NCBI GenBank assembly: GCA_022483465.1
Contig: JAKVNF010000001.1
Coordinates: forward strand, 806,001-870,000
Source of the DNA: Lachnospiraceae bacterium
Lineage (GTDB): Bacteria; Bacillota; Clostridia; Lachnospirales; Lachnospiraceae
Direction of reading: 5' to 3'
Length of the DNA stretch: 64,000 bases
Part shown: positions 36,403 through 46,244 of the stretch, one piece after another
How positions within the stretch are numbered: the stretch's first letter is position 1
Layout of the letters: each line of letters begins with the position of its first letter
Notes under the pieces: model-generated
Seen by the model: the letters and a program-made list of their open reading frames with translations, nothing else
What the model was told of the DNA's origin: nothing
Database searches by the model: none
Made by a program: the position numbers and the translations under genes

Positions 36403-38154
36403 TCAGTCAAGCTTTGTCGTCTGGCCGTTCTCGTAGGCCGCGGTTCTCTCGTCCACCACTTCCTGCCAGCCATCGTCTGCGAAGTCCTGGGAGAGTTCGT
36501 CATAGGTGGCATCGAAGTCGGAAGGATCTGCCATGGTGATCTTATCGCGGAATTCCTTGTAATCGTTGATCAGCGTCTCCTGGTACTCCGACTCTGCTGC
36601 GATCGAGGTTGCATACAGGCAGTCCTTTACGGAGTAGCCCTCCTCCGCAAGTTTTTGCTGTGCGTAGAAGTTGTCGATGACGCCCTGGGTGAGCTCCTCA
36701 GCATACGGAACATCGGCCGGTGTATTCTGGCGGATGACATCCTCAATCGTTCCCGCGGTGCGGATGTTCATGACGAGGTTCCAGTAGTCCTTGTTGTTGC
36801 TGTAGCCCTGCTTCTTGTCCCCGTCGTAATCCGTCACAGAGACCGGAAGGCCCTTGTCGTCATAGTTGAAGTTCTCGCCCTCTTCGCCCCACTGCATCGT
36901 GAACAGGTTGTCGTCCTGAAGGAGCCACTCCATGTACATCCAGGCTGCCCTGATCTCGTCGTCCGTTGCCTGAGAGGAGAAGCCGCTCATGACGCCGAAG
37001 GGGTTGTTGGAGCGGAATGCGAACGGGACGCTGCCGTCGTCATCCACGGTGTCGTTGGAGACAAGGACCGCGAGCTCGCCGTCCGGGTTGTTCTCATAGA
37101 ATGCGGAGATGAAATCCATGTTTGCGGAGATGTAGCCGCCGAACTCAAGGGTCTTTCCGGAGACGAAGTTTGCCTTTGCGGTCTCCGTGTCGATCGTGTA
37201 GTACTCGGGATCCAGGAAGCCGAGGTTGTATTTCTCGTTCTCTCTCTGCAGGAATCTGCGGTTCCACTCGCTGCCAAGCGCCGGAATCGTGTAGTTGCCA
37301 TAGACTGCCCAGGTCTTCTCATCCTGCGGATAATCGCGGAATGCGTAGTTCTGGTCTGCACCGAGGCCGGTGCACATCTGGCCGCCCAGAGGATAATCGC
37401 AGATTCCCTCATCCTTGAGCTTCTGGTACATCGCCTTGCGGTCCTCCCACTTCGTGGGATACTCGTCATAGCCGATCTTGTCGAGCCAGTCCTTGCGGTA
37501 GAATACCTCCCAGTTGTAGTTGGTCTCGTAATACGGGTTCTGTGCCAGGCAGAAGTAGGTGTCTCCGTCGAGGGTGCTGTACTTGACGAGGTCGTTGTCC
37601 TCCATGGCCTTGTAGAAGGTCGGTGCCACCGTCTTGAACTCGTCCATGTCGAAGGTTGTCAGATAGCCGTCCGTTGCCCACTGGGCGAGCTTGGGATAGT
37701 CGAACTCGGAGAGAATCGTGGGAAGGGAATCGGAAGCTGCCAGCATCGCGTAGTCACTCATGACATCAGATCTGGTGATCGGGACGTAGGTGACGGTGAT
37801 GTTGTACTTGTCGCCGAAGTTTGACTGCACCCACTTGGTCCAGTAGTTGTCTGTGACATCCGGAACGCCCTCGACGCCGCGGTCATAGACCGGAACCTTG
37901 AGCTCGACATTCTCTGCAAACGGCTCCCAGGAGGCCATTCCGCCCTCTCCGGAATCTGCCGCTGCGGTCTCAGTTCCCGCCTCCGTTGCCGCAGAGGTTT
38001 CAGCCTCCGCTGCTGCTTCCGTGGCCGCCTGCGTTGCTGCGGCAGAGGTATCCTGCGCACTGCTTCCGGAATCCGAAGAAGATCCGCATCCGGCGAGAAT
38101 ACCCGCTGTCATCACACCGGTCAGAAGCACCGCAAAGAGTCTCTTGTTTTTCAT
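36403..38154 (-). CDS. Sugar-binding lipoprotein (LplA/YtcQ type)
   Basis: Extracellular solute-binding lipoprotein of 583 residues. Signal peptide with lipobox GILAGCGSSS (Cys ~23) and an Ala/Thr/Glu-rich linker of ~50 residues, then the binding fold (VELKVPVYDRGVEGVPDVTD, NYWTKWVQSNFGDKYNITVT). This opening is characteristic of LplA-type proteins. The start at 38154 follows AAGGGAGGAA. It belongs with the permeases at 32281-34183 despite the IS between them. Context suggests a pectic oligosaccharide ligand. Confidence 0.92.
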   Translation of the reverse strand: MKNKRLFAVLLTGVMTAGILAGCGSSSDSGSSAQDTSAAATQAATEAAAEAETSAATEAGTETAAADSGEGGMASWEPFAENVELKVPVYDRGVEGVPDVTDNYWTKWVQSNFGDKYNITVTYVPITRSDVMSDYAMLAASDSLPTILSEFDYPKLAQWATDGYLTTFDMDEFKTVAPTFYKAMEDNDLVKYSTLDGDTYFCLAQNPYYETNYNWEVFYRKDWLDKIGYDEYPTKWEDRKAMYQKLKDEGICDYPLGGQMCTGLGADQNYAFRDYPQDEKTWAVYGNYTIPALGSEWNRRFLQRENEKYNLGFLDPEYYTIDTETAKANFVSGKTLEFGGYISANMDFISAFYENNPDGELAVLVSNDTVDDDGSVPFAFRSNNPFGVMSGFSSQATDDEIRAAWMYMEWLLQDDNLFTMQWGEEGENFNYDDKGLPVSVTDYDGDKKQGYSNNKDYWNLVMNIRTAGTIEDVIRQNTPADVPYAEELTQGVIDNFYAQQKLAEEGYSVKDCLYATSIAAESEYQETLINDYKEFRDKITMADPSDFDATYDELSQDFADDGWQEVVDERTAAYENGQTTKLD

Positions 38155-38515
38155 TTGTTCCTCCCTTTCTTGAACACGCCCCGCTCTCATTTTGTATGAA
38201 AGCAAGGCAACTTCCGCGATTGAAACCGTCCGTTTGACGTTATTTTCTAAACGCTCCCCTGCAATTTGTATAGTTTCAATCTGCTATTACTGAATTTATT
38301 GTAGATATTTACGGAACAGTTTTCTTAGCAAAAATGCAGGGAAACTTTGCAAATCTGACCAACCAGTGTCTCCCCGGGGCGCCGGTCTTTCCCAAAGATG
38401 CACAAAGCCCGTGCTCTTTATCGGGCACGGGCCCAAGATTTCCTCCGTTTTCCCGCTTTCATCCCGCCGGTATTCTCTTTCCGGAATTCTCCTCCTTCCT
38501 GTCCCCAAGAATCCT
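38155..38515. other. Promoter region of the importer, no gene seen
   Basis: About 360 bp between the binding-protein start and the GH28 fragment. It contains an AT-rich stretch (38230-38330) suitable for a minus-strand promoter and a stable hairpin GCCCGTGC/GCACGGGC (38407-38432) that may terminate the GH28 transcript, although its T run is weak. Confidence 0.5.
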
Positions 38516-39573
38516 TCAGACGGAATCGTCCCCGATCAGGCGCACGGAGACGTTCTCCATGCAGATATCATCCGCGTTGGCGATGATGCAGCCGTCCGCA
38601 CCCTCCGCCACGATGTTTTTCAGGGTCACGTGCCGGATATGCCGCTCCGGAAGCCCGCAGATGTAAATCGGCTTTCCGTAGGGAGAGGAGCAGAACAGAT
38701 TTGTGATCGTGATGTCTCCAATGTAGGGCGTATCCTCTGTGATCTTTTCAGGATGCACCCTGTCAAAGTTCTCCTCGCCATAGCTCTGATCGATGTTGAT
38801 CACACCGCGAAACCAGATGCACTCCTTTATCTTCGGGTCCCGATCCGTCAGCGTGCAGTGGTCATAGGTGATGTTCTCGATGTAGCCAGCCTTACCCCTG
38901 CGGTTCTTCACCGTGGCGATGCTGAAGGAATCCGAAAACGAGCAGTCCTGCACAAGGACATCCCGGATGCCTGCGGAGGACTCGCTTCCGATGGCAACGC
39001 CAAAGCCGAGGAAAAACCTGCAGTTTGAGATCCGGACATGCTCTGTGGGAACGGCGTCCTCTCTTCCTGCCCCGTACCGCCCCGCTTTCAGTGCGATGCA
39101 GTCATCCTGGCTGGTGATGCTGCTGTGGAGGATCCGCACGTCAAAGCAGGAGTCCGGATCAATCCCGTCCCCGTTGAAGAGGCCGTAGGGGTTTCCATTT
39201 TTATCCCTCCCCGTATCGATGGTGATGCCGTACATCGTGACATGCCGGCAGAAGACGGGATGCAGGCACCAGAACGGGGCCTCCCGGATCGTGATTCCAT
39301 CCAGGTACAGGCCGTCCGTGTTCTGAATGCAGACGGCATTGGAGCGGTTTGCCTCCGGGGCATTCAGCTCCTTCTCAAACAGAACCGCGCCGTTGGCGTC
39401 AATCACCCCCTCTCCTGTGATCGCGAGGTTCTTCAGCTTCTCCCCGGGTCTGGTATTGAGGATGCAGGTAAAGTTTTTCTGCACGATGCCCTCATAGCGG
39501 TACAGGGCAGGCGGAAAGTCCGCGGGGTCATCAGAGGCCCTCAGAACCGCACCCTGTTCCAGGTGCAGGGTCT
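38516..39573 (-). pseudogene. GH28 polygalacturonase-like gene, 5' end missing
   Basis: The frame starts abruptly at 39573 with LHLEQGAVLRASDDPADFPP, which in intact GH28 proteins lies about 80 residues after the start. The N-terminal strand region and any signal peptide are lost. The rest is well preserved to a natural stop: NGDGIDPDSC, TSQDDCIALKAG (catalytic aspartates), then GFGVAIGSESSAGIRDV, where most family members have G-H-G. SIATVKNRRGKAGYIENIT occupies the R-I-K region. The break coincides with a change to AT-richer DNA, so this is the left edge of the accessory region. Translation from an internal Met (39484 frame) would not give a complete enzyme. Confidence 0.85.
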
Positions 39574-39794
39574 AACAAGACGCTATGTTTAATACAAAGA
39601 AAAAAGCCTTCTCCGGTGTGTAAATACCGAAAAAGGCTTGATTTTGCTGGACTTTCACGGCATTTGCTGTCTGTGGAAGCCCAGCGATTATTCTATTGTC
39701 AGTGTTTTTCACCCGGTCCGGATGCCGCCGGAGGTCATTCCGACAGGCCCGGAAAAGGTAAAATTAAAAAGTATGCCAAAATTAAAAAGTGTAA
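39574..39794. other. Left junction of the accessory region
   Basis: Short AT-rich non-coding stretch. It contains an imperfect hairpin around 39600-39640 (AAAAAAGCCTT / AAGGCTT) and two direct copies of AAAATTAAAAAGT near 39760-39790. No attachment site or recombinase was found here. Confidence 0.5.
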
Positions 39795-41330
39795 TTATTC
39801 CTCCGGCGGGTCAAAATCGTCATCCGTGCATTTACGAATGATATGCTTAGTGCGGTCAAGCGGCAGAGGGACATCCTCCTCTGCGAAATACTCCACCTTT
39901 ACTACTTCTGCTGCAGAATGATGGTTATCCTTGCCCACGGGTACAATCACGTAATCGCCAACGGAAATATTGTCCTCATCGGCAATGTAATAATAGCTTT
40001 TGTAGCCCTCGTCAAATTCTACGCTACAGTAGATGTAATCGGTTCTGCGGCGCTTGACTTTCTCATAGACCGCAGGATTGAGTATTTCGCCCATTCCGTA
40101 AAATCGCATAAACTGCCATACAGACTCGGCAAAATCGCTCCAGAACTCAGGAAGCGCCTTCTTATCGTATGTTCCCTGAAGGACACGCTGCGGTCCTTTT
40201 TTGAAGTCCACCGTGATGGTATAATCCTTGGTTTCAAGCGGGTTGTCCACCACATCATCAGGATTGCCCTCAATTTCGCCAAACAAGTCATCCGCATCAA
40301 TGTCATTGAGCAACTCTTCAATGCCGCCCTGAACATAGTATTTTCTGGACACTACACAACCGCTGCCGATATTCTGAATATGCTCTAAGGTCTCGCTTTC
40401 ACGGTCAAGCACCAATCTCTCGCTGTAGTCCCAAGTCACGTATTCAACGGTTTCAGAGACTGGCTGCTTCGGCTTTATTTTGGTAATGCGGTGATAATCA
40501 ATGGTAATGCGGTCAACTCTATCCGGCTTGTTATTGCCGTCAAATACATAGAGGTCATCCATTCCGAGAGCCTCTCGCACCATATCCGACAGGTCAACAC
40601 CATCTACTTCAAAGTCCGCAATTAACGAACCACGGTACTTATAGACTTCGCCATCGGTGCTGGTAATCTCCATCTCCCACTCGCCAATGTCGGTAGCAAA
40701 CACCTCAATGTACTCGGTGCTGAAATATTGTGCGATGCTATTCAACACCTTAGCAGCAGTGTTCTTTTCAATTTTATAAATCTTACTTCTGGACTTTTCG
40801 TGGCCACTGTATCCAGATCCAAAATTGTAGGCTGAGAACCACACACGGCCATCCGTGTTGATGGTGATGTGTTGTTCGACCTCGTCATCCGGTTCTGGTG
40901 CTGGGCCATAGCAGATGTGATTGGAAACGATGCGCACTTTCTGCGGAGTGCCTTTGAACCGATTCAACTGACATTCTGCCAGTTCACCCAGACGGGACAA
41001 AGCTATCGTAAACCAAGCACGGTTCTGCGGTTCCAAAATTTCCGCACCGGAATACGCCCAATGATTGAAATACCTCCATTGAGAATAAATAGCCGAGCCG
41101 AGCAACGGAATATCGATTATCTCTCCAACGATGCGTTCCAATGCCTCAAACTTATTTGCCGCATTGCCATATTTCTCGGAAAAAGCGTGACCGCAGTCCA
41201 TTACAAAGCCAAGAGCCTCACAGTCATCGGCCATATAGTGGTCTACAAGTTCGATATAGTTGATTTTCTTATCCCTGAATTTTTCATACCACTTGATGGC
41301 AAATTCGTGGATTTGCTTCATGTCTGCCAC
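39795..41330 (-). CDS. Unknown protein of accessory cluster, 511 residues
   Basis: I do not recognise a family. The N-terminal ~120 residues are helical and rich in aromatic residues (FAIKWYEKFRDKKINYIELV, YSQWRYFNHWAYSG). A middle part has alternating strands, with a WEMEITSTDGEVYKYRG segment. The C-terminal ~70 residues (DYIYCSVEFDEGYKSYYYIA, then VGDYVIVPVGKDNHHSAAEV) resemble a small beta-barrel seen at the end of several mobile-region proteins. A GTG at 41330 follows GGAGGTG at ideal spacing; ATG 41321 is the alternative. No signal peptide. It forms a run with the three genes upstream and is probably cotranscribed. Confidence 0.7.
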   Translation of the reverse strand: MADMKQIHEFAIKWYEKFRDKKINYIELVDHYMADDCEALGFVMDCGHAFSEKYGNAANKFEALERIVGEIIDIPLLGSAIYSQWRYFNHWAYSGAEILEPQNRAWFTIALSRLGELAECQLNRFKGTPQKVRIVSNHICYGPAPEPDDEVEQHITINTDGRVWFSAYNFGSGYSGHEKSRSKIYKIEKNTAAKVLNSIAQYFSTEYIEVFATDIGEWEMEITSTDGEVYKYRGSLIADFEVDGVDLSDMVREALGMDDLYVFDGNNKPDRVDRITIDYHRITKIKPKQPVSETVEYVTWDYSERLVLDRESETLEHIQNIGSGCVVSRKYYVQGGIEELLNDIDADDLFGEIEGNPDDVVDNPLETKDYTITVDFKKGPQRVLQGTYDKKALPEFWSDFAESVWQFMRFYGMGEILNPAVYEKVKRRRTDYIYCSVEFDEGYKSYYYIADEDNISVGDYVIVPVGKDNHHSAAEVVKVEYFAEEDVPLPLDRTKHIIRKCTDDDFDPPEE

Positions 41331-41346
41331 TGCGATACACCTCCTA

Positions 41347-41586
41347 TCAATCATTCATAAATGCGTCAAATTCCTCAATGCGATCAATCCATTCCAGTTC
41401 CTTTTGCTTTTTGGCCTTACTATCAATAACTGTTGCATTCGGATTTCTTTTCAGGATTTCAGCCTTCATCTTCTTTTGTTCCGATTTTGTTGTAGGAACC
41501 AGCTTTATGCCACCCCACCAAGTTTTCGCTATCTTCTGGGTAACATCATAAACAGGCTCTGGAGCCTTCTTTTTTCTACCGAACAT
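41347..41586 (-). CDS. Unknown small basic protein, 79 residues
   Basis: Lysine-rich protein (MFGRKKKAPEPVYDVTQKI ... KKQKELEWIDRIEEFDAFMN). It has a good ribosome binding site (GGAGG, 6 nt before ATG 41586). It sits 16 bp before the 511-residue gene and 12 bp behind the next one, so it is part of the same transcript. No domain recognised. Confidence 0.65.
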   Translation of the reverse strand: MFGRKKKAPEPVYDVTQKIAKTWWGGIKLVPTTKSEQKKMKAEILKRNPNATVIDSKAKKQKELEWIDRIEEFDAFMND

Positions 41587-41598
41587 GACCGACCTCCG

Positions 41599-42291
41599 TT
41601 AATCCATGCTACCGCTGCCTCTGTTGCCGCCAAATTCACACCCGTGTACATGGTCGTGGCCATAGTACCAACGTCCATAACGATATCCGTAGTGAGGTGG
41701 GCAATGAGCGCAGTCTCCGTTACAACGACCGTTATGCCGGTGTTGATTGGGACCGCTGGCCATGTCGATACCGGCAATCACACCAAACAAAGTAGCAAAG
41801 AAACCGGGCCGTTTCGGTGGTGGACAGTAATCGTCCACATATATATCGACTTCTTCCAGAGGTTCATCTTCTTCGATTTCCTCTGGTTCCTCGTCTTCGT
41901 ATTCTTCCTCTTCACGCAAATCTTCCGGCAATAGAATATTCCGCTGCTTGCAGATTTCGATGATAACCTCATCATCAATCTCGCCATACAGATATTCCAT
42001 ATCCTCGGCTGTTAATCGCTCCGCTGAATTGCGCACTGCTGCTATCGCCAGCGCCTTATCATTGATACAGGCAAACTCGACCAGATCAGAGCCTGAAAAG
42101 GCCAGTTTAGCCTCGACCGCTTTGCGCAGAAGACGGTTTGCCGCCGGTACATTGACCTGCAGCTCGATGATGATTTCACCAACCTCATCCGCTGTACCGA
42201 GAGAAGTCAACGCAGACAGATTACGGACCTGAGTGCTTTCGGCCCAATCATAGAATTTCTCGTAATATTCATCCCATGTGTATTGTCTCAC
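41599..42291 (-). CDS. Unknown protein with an acidic linker and a His/Cys-rich tail, 230 residues
   Basis: The first ~120 residues form a helical domain (YYEKFYDWAESTQVRNLSAL ... LLRKAVEAKLAFSGSDLVEF) resembling HEAT-like repeats. An extremely acidic linker follows (EEEEYEDEEPEEIEEDEPLE). After a short hydrophobic patch (RPGFFATLFGVIAGI) the tail is rich in His, Cys, Gly and Tyr (HRHNGRCNGDCAHCPPHYGY, GHDHVHGC), which may bind metal. No family is recognised. It lies 27 bp behind the PLD-like gene. Confidence 0.7.
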   Translation of the reverse strand: MRQYTWDEYYEKFYDWAESTQVRNLSALTSLGTADEVGEIIIELQVNVPAANRLLRKAVEAKLAFSGSDLVEFACINDKALAIAAVRNSAERLTAEDMEYLYGEIDDEVIIEICKQRNILLPEDLREEEEYEDEEPEEIEEDEPLEEVDIYVDDYCPPPKRPGFFATLFGVIAGIDMASGPNQHRHNGRCNGDCAHCPPHYGYRYGRWYYGHDHVHGCEFGGNRGSGSMD

Positions 42292-42318
42292 GGTGACACC
42301 TCCATTCAGAAACCAAAA

Positions 42319-42834
42319 CTATACTCGACGGCCCATTCCATATAAGCGTATAAACTCATCTGAAAACTTTTTAACAAAATCACGGTCAAGTGCTGTAGCT
42401 AAGGTTTCATCGTTATAATTTGCGGCCTTAGTCCAATTATAGGAGCCGTGCATTACATATTCAAAATCAATAATGCAGAATTTATCATGCATCCTATTCC
42501 AGTCATCCCATCCATGATGTGGAATAAGCATTAGGTCAAAGTTCTCGGAAAGTTGCTGATAGAACGGCCTGTTGCTGCTTTCTTCGGAGATTATTAACCT
42601 AACATGCACTCCCTGTTTCTTTTTAGCAAGCAATTCATCAATGATCGCTTGATTGCTTAACCACGCTACTGCAGCCCAAATTGTATATTTCGCATCTCTG
42701 ATACCTTGAATGATCGTTTCTTGTATTTCTGTAAAAACGACATCATGCTCCTTGTATTCGACTTGATCTGGACTCAAAATCTGCGGACGAATAGGAACGC
42801 CACCCAATCCGTAATCATCGCTTTCCTCATACAC
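42319..42834 (-). CDS. PLD-like (HKD) nuclease-type protein, probably lacking its natural N-terminus
   Basis: Single-HKD protein: H-x-K-x4-D appears in MHDKFCIIDFEYVMHGSYNW, followed by the conserved Gly-Ser. The upstream part has TIIQGIRDAKYTIWAAVAWL. Single-HKD proteins of this size act as dimeric nucleases or phosphodiesterases. The listed start is a GTG at 42834 without a good ribosome site. The same frame stays open upstream ([20 protein letters not shown]) into the methylase fragment to about 42890, so the gene is probably a 5'-truncated fusion product of a recombination event. Around 171 residues remain. Confidence 0.7.
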   Translation of the reverse strand: MYEESDDYGLGGVPIRPQILSPDQVEYKEHDVVFTEIQETIIQGIRDAKYTIWAAVAWLSNQAIIDELLAKKKQGVHVRLIISEESSNRPFYQQLSENFDLMLIPHHGWDDWNRMHDKFCIIDFEYVMHGSYNWTKAANYNDETLATALDRDFVKKFSDEFIRLYGMGRRV

Positions 42835-42842
42835 ATACTCGA

Positions 42843-43736
42843 TTAATTCATATAAGTCATAGAAGGCGCACCTTGCTTCAAAACCTTGTGCAGAATTTCC
42901 ACTGCCTCATTATAACGAATGAAAGTGTCGCATCCCGGTTCGAGAAGCGGTCTTTCCATAGGTCCGAACACTTGATTTCCCTTGTGAGAATACACCTGAC
43001 AATCGCCTTTATTATCACGATCCCACAAAAAGTACGAAACGCCACCCTTAATCTGAACACCGCTAAAACAGTCTGATGCCTCTGGGTAATCATGGATAAC
43101 ACGAAGGCTGTTGTCATGCAACATTTCATCTCTAAACTCGTCAAGTCCTTTACCGCCAGTGAACCAGCGGGAAGGGATAATCATTGACATATAACGAGGT
43201 TTCAATTTCTTTGCCTGATTTACAAAGAGCTGATAAATAGGTTTTGCACTTGCTCCATTGCCACCACCATCACTAAGCTGATACGGTGGATTACTTATAA
43301 TTACATCGAATTTCATGTTAAATATCTCCTCTGGCTTGCTGGTATGAATCCACTCATATGCATGGGTTTCCAAATCATCTGAACGGTCATACTCATCTCT
43401 CGAAGCGCCACAATACAGGCATTTTCCAATTTTCTTACCATTCAAAGTCATTAATTTAGGTGGGTCCCAAGTGTGTTGGATGCGCTTAAAACGAATATTT
43501 CCATCTTGGTGTGCCTCATCGAAATAAGATACCGAAAATTCGCTGTGCGGGAACTTTGAACAATACACACCTCGGCGAGAAAGCATACTGGTTAATTCTG
43601 TAATAGAAATACCATAAAGCTGATTATGGAAAATATGGTCCAGACGCTCTTGCAGGTCGGGAAACTGTGGTTCAAGTCCTTCAATGAGTCGTTTTGCAAT
43701 TTCTCGCAAAAATACTCCCGTTTTGCATGCCGGATC
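42843..43736 (-). pseudogene. Eco57I-like DNA adenine methylase, 3' fragment
   Basis: Frame without its own start: it begins at 43736 with motif I ([17 protein letters not shown]) and holds motif [13 protein letters not shown] (residues ~150 of the fragment), the N6-adenine methylase signature, and the target-side region [20 protein letters not shown]. The missing first 53 residues are at 53431-53273, in the same strand and exact frame. The fragment's 3' end is also abnormal: after [10 protein letters not shown] it runs into the PLD-gene frame and stops at 42843, well short of the ~600 residues expected. It is therefore broken at both ends. Confidence 0.85.
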
Positions 43737-44158
43737 GCCAAGATTTTTATCTTTCGGTCGTGAATGGTCCGCTGTGGAACACCAGTTTCTCTGGACACCT
43801 GATGCTCGCTTTTATTATCAAAAAACAGAGCGGTAATCAACTTCTGTTTTTCCGGGCTGAGACGCTTGAGGCAGGTTAGCATTTTTTCGATCATCACGGC
43901 CTTAATCGCGGCATCGTCCACATCTTCGTCATCGGAGGGAAACTGCTTGTTTCCCTCCAGAAGCCGTTCGTATGAGTCTTCTCGGCTGGGGAGATATGTA
44001 ACAGTTCCGCTGGTGGAATCGATTCGGCATCGCTCGGCTTTGATGTCATACTGCAGGTATTCCATCTGACGGTCGCTCTTTTCTAAAACCTCAATGATTT
44101 CTTTGCTCACACCGGGATACTTCTCCCGGTAATTCGTCTTTTTCTGGTACTTCGCCAT
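43737..44158 (-). pseudogene. Sigma-70-like/HTH regulator, 3' end lost at the methylase junction
   Basis: Protein starting MAKYQKKTNYREKYPGVSKE with a C-terminal region-4-like HTH ([20 protein letters not shown] then [20 protein letters not shown]). Such small sigma-like factors are common on phages and integrative elements of Firmicutes. The sequence homologous to this family ends at ILA, exactly at the junction with the methylase fragment (43736). The frame then reads out of frame through methylase DNA to 43592, adding about 50 meaningless residues. Start at 44158 is tentative. Confidence 0.65.
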
Positions 44159-44251
44159 AGTGTCTGTCATCCATCTCGTGATTGTTGAAATCTGAAAATG
44201 AAAAATAAGCGACGGAACTCGGCAGCATGATATAACTGCAAGCAAATTGTG

Positions 44252-44300
44252 AAGGATAGTTGCCGGTTCCCGTAGGGGGCCGGCAACTATCCTTTGTTTT
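44252..44300 (+). terminator. Long stem-loop, probable plus-strand terminator
   Basis: AAGGATAGTTGCCGG pairs perfectly with CCGGCAACTATCCTT around a 13-nt loop, followed by TGTTTT. No plus-strand gene ends nearby now, so it is probably a relic. Confidence 0.65.
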
Positions 44301-44349
44301 GAACCGAATCGCTCTCAGCGTAGACTATGGGAATAGTTAGGAATTTTTA

Positions 44350-46102
44350 GGGTCTTTCATTTTTCTTGTGTGATGCACTAAAAGAAGGCAGCCTATAGAG
44401 AATATCTTCTATTTACAAAAAGAGATTTCCTGATATCATCTCGATTGCACGTCGACCAAGATATGCAATACGGGATAAAAAGGAAACCTCTTATGAATCA
44501 GAATTATACATACACCGAGGCGAATGGGCAAATGTCTTTTGCTGCCCGGACTCAAAATGACTATCTGATGTTCCCAAGCCACCTGACGGGGTTCCATCAG
44601 GAGAGCGTTGAAGAGGTTCCTATTCGAGACGTCAGGCCCTTCCACTCCATGCGGAAGAGCAAACTGAGTGAGAATACCTTCAAAAGGGCTTATATTCTGC
44701 GCGGTAAATTGGACCAGCTGGACCATCCTGTATGCTCTTGCTGCGGGCGCAGAATGTACAAGAATCAGACCTACCACACGAAGATCAAACACATTCCCTT
44801 TCAGGCATGCCAAACCATCATTGAGTGCGACAAGTACCAGTGGAGATGCAATCTCTGTGGCAAGACCATCACACCGGATGTCGCGTTCAAGGCAGATGAT
44901 TCGATGATTACAAAGGAGCTTGAGCAGCTGATCATTCGCTATCTTTCTATGGATGAATTTACCCTTACGGACACGGCAATCATTACTGGCGTCAACATCA
45001 ATACGATCAAGAAGATCGATCTTAAGCGTCTGAAGAGTCTTTACGCGGATGAGAATGGCAAGCTCAAAAAGCCTGCCGCCTATGCAAGGTATCTTGCCAT
45101 TGACGAGTTCAAGCTGCATAACGGACACAAATATGCGACGCACATCATAGACCTGATAACCGGTGCGGTGCTGTTCATCCGAGCAGGCAAAACAAAGGCC
45201 GTTGTAGAAGAATTCATGGAGCTGGTGGGTGACGACTGGATGCATCATGTAGAGGCCGTTGCCATGGATATGAACAGCGACTTCCAGGAGGCTTTCAAGG
45301 CAAAATGCGGTTGGATCCAGATCGTTTATGATCATTTCCACATCGTCAAGAACTTCAACGAGAAGGTCATTGCCGAGGTTCGGAAGGAGGAACAGATCCG
45401 CCTGAAGAAGGAAGGCCTGGTCGAGGAAGCTGCTATCCTGAAGGGGTCAAGGAAGATACTCTGTGCCAGCAGGGAGTCCCTGCAGAAACACGATCAGGAA
45501 GCCCGTGAGGGCAAGGTGTGCCGCAAGGGATCTGCGATCTTCGGTACGACCGATTACAGGCATACCCATGACGATTTCGAGCGGCGATACGACGACATCA
45601 TCAACTCGAACAAGCTGCTGTTCACCTGTGATCTGATCAAGCAGGCCATGCAGGAAGCATATGCCTCAGCCAATCAGGCGACGATGATCGAGAAGTTTAC
45701 AGATATCATCGACTGGTGCAGGGGCACGAAAAATGAGCACTTTCTCTGGTTTGCCAGGCTCATTGAGAACCACTTTGACGGCATTGTGGGATACGGGCTC
45801 TGTCCGATCAGCTCCGGGAAGATAGAGGGGATCAACGCACACATCAAGGTCATCCGCAGGAAAGCCTATGGCCTTCCAGATGATGAGTACTTTTTCCTAA
45901 AGATCATGGATGCATCCAGAAATCCGTACAAGCGGATCTGATGGAGAACGCTGTTCCGAGACCGTGGGCCCCTCGGCGATGCTCCCACGGTCCGCCCGGG
46001 AGTACAGATGCACGGAGAGCAGAAGGCACCTGTGGAGGACCGGGGCAGAGGACCTCGGAGACGGTCAGGAAGGGCTCATCCCACAAAAAAAGTGAAAGGG
46101 CC
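44350..46102 (+). mobile_element. ISL3 family insertion sequence
   Basis: Element of 1753 bp with ~26-bp imperfect terminal repeats (GGGTCTTTCATTTTTC... left, GGCCCTTTCACTTTTT... right), matching the ISL3 end style. An exact 8-bp duplication AATTTTTA lies at 44342-44349 and 46103-46110. Confidence 0.93.
44493..45941 (+). CDS. ISL3 family transposase
   Basis: Transposase of 482 residues: N-terminal zinc finger (CSCCGRRMY ... WRCNLCGK), HTH (TLTDTAIITGVNINTIKKID), then the DDE core: ARYLAIDEFKLHNGHKYAT, EAVAMDMNSDFQEAFK, and the C-terminal Glu in SSGKIEGINAHIKVIRRKAY. The start at 44493 follows AAGGAAA; the frame is open to 44445. Intact. Confidence 0.93.
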   Translation: MNQNYTYTEANGQMSFAARTQNDYLMFPSHLTGFHQESVEEVPIRDVRPFHSMRKSKLSENTFKRAYILRGKLDQLDHPVCSCCGRRMYKNQTYHTKIKHIPFQACQTIIECDKYQWRCNLCGKTITPDVAFKADDSMITKELEQLIIRYLSMDEFTLTDTAIITGVNINTIKKIDLKRLKSLYADENGKLKKPAAYARYLAIDEFKLHNGHKYATHIIDLITGAVLFIRAGKTKAVVEEFMELVGDDWMHHVEAVAMDMNSDFQEAFKAKCGWIQIVYDHFHIVKNFNEKVIAEVRKEEQIRLKKEGLVEEAAILKGSRKILCASRESLQKHDQEAREGKVCRKGSAIFGTTDYRHTHDDFERRYDDIINSNKLLFTCDLIKQAMQEAYASANQATMIEKFTDIIDWCRGTKNEHFLWFARLIENHFDGIVGYGLCPISSGKIEGINAHIKVIRRKAYGLPDDEYFFLKIMDASRNPYKRI

Positions 46103-46244
46103 AATTTTTAGCATCCGACTTGGCTTGAATACCCTGGCTCAGAAACCCATCTTTCTTCTTCTGAACCGTTGACCGGGTGGGATTTACAGACGTTGTGACA
46201 TGAGAAATAGGCCATCCGGGCAGATGACCTGAAAAGAATCTTTA

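Noticed and set aside
36379-37824. 481-codon plus-strand frame opposite the LplA-type lipoprotein gene, rich in Val/Leu
   Set aside because: Antisense to a clearly coding gene; no signal or ribosome site.
39740-39794. Direct repeats AAAATTAAAAAGT as an attachment site
   Set aside because: Short, AT-rich and only a few bases apart; no matching copy was seen at another boundary.
44436-45341. 301-codon minus-strand frame opposite the ISL3 transposase
   Set aside because: Antisense shadow.
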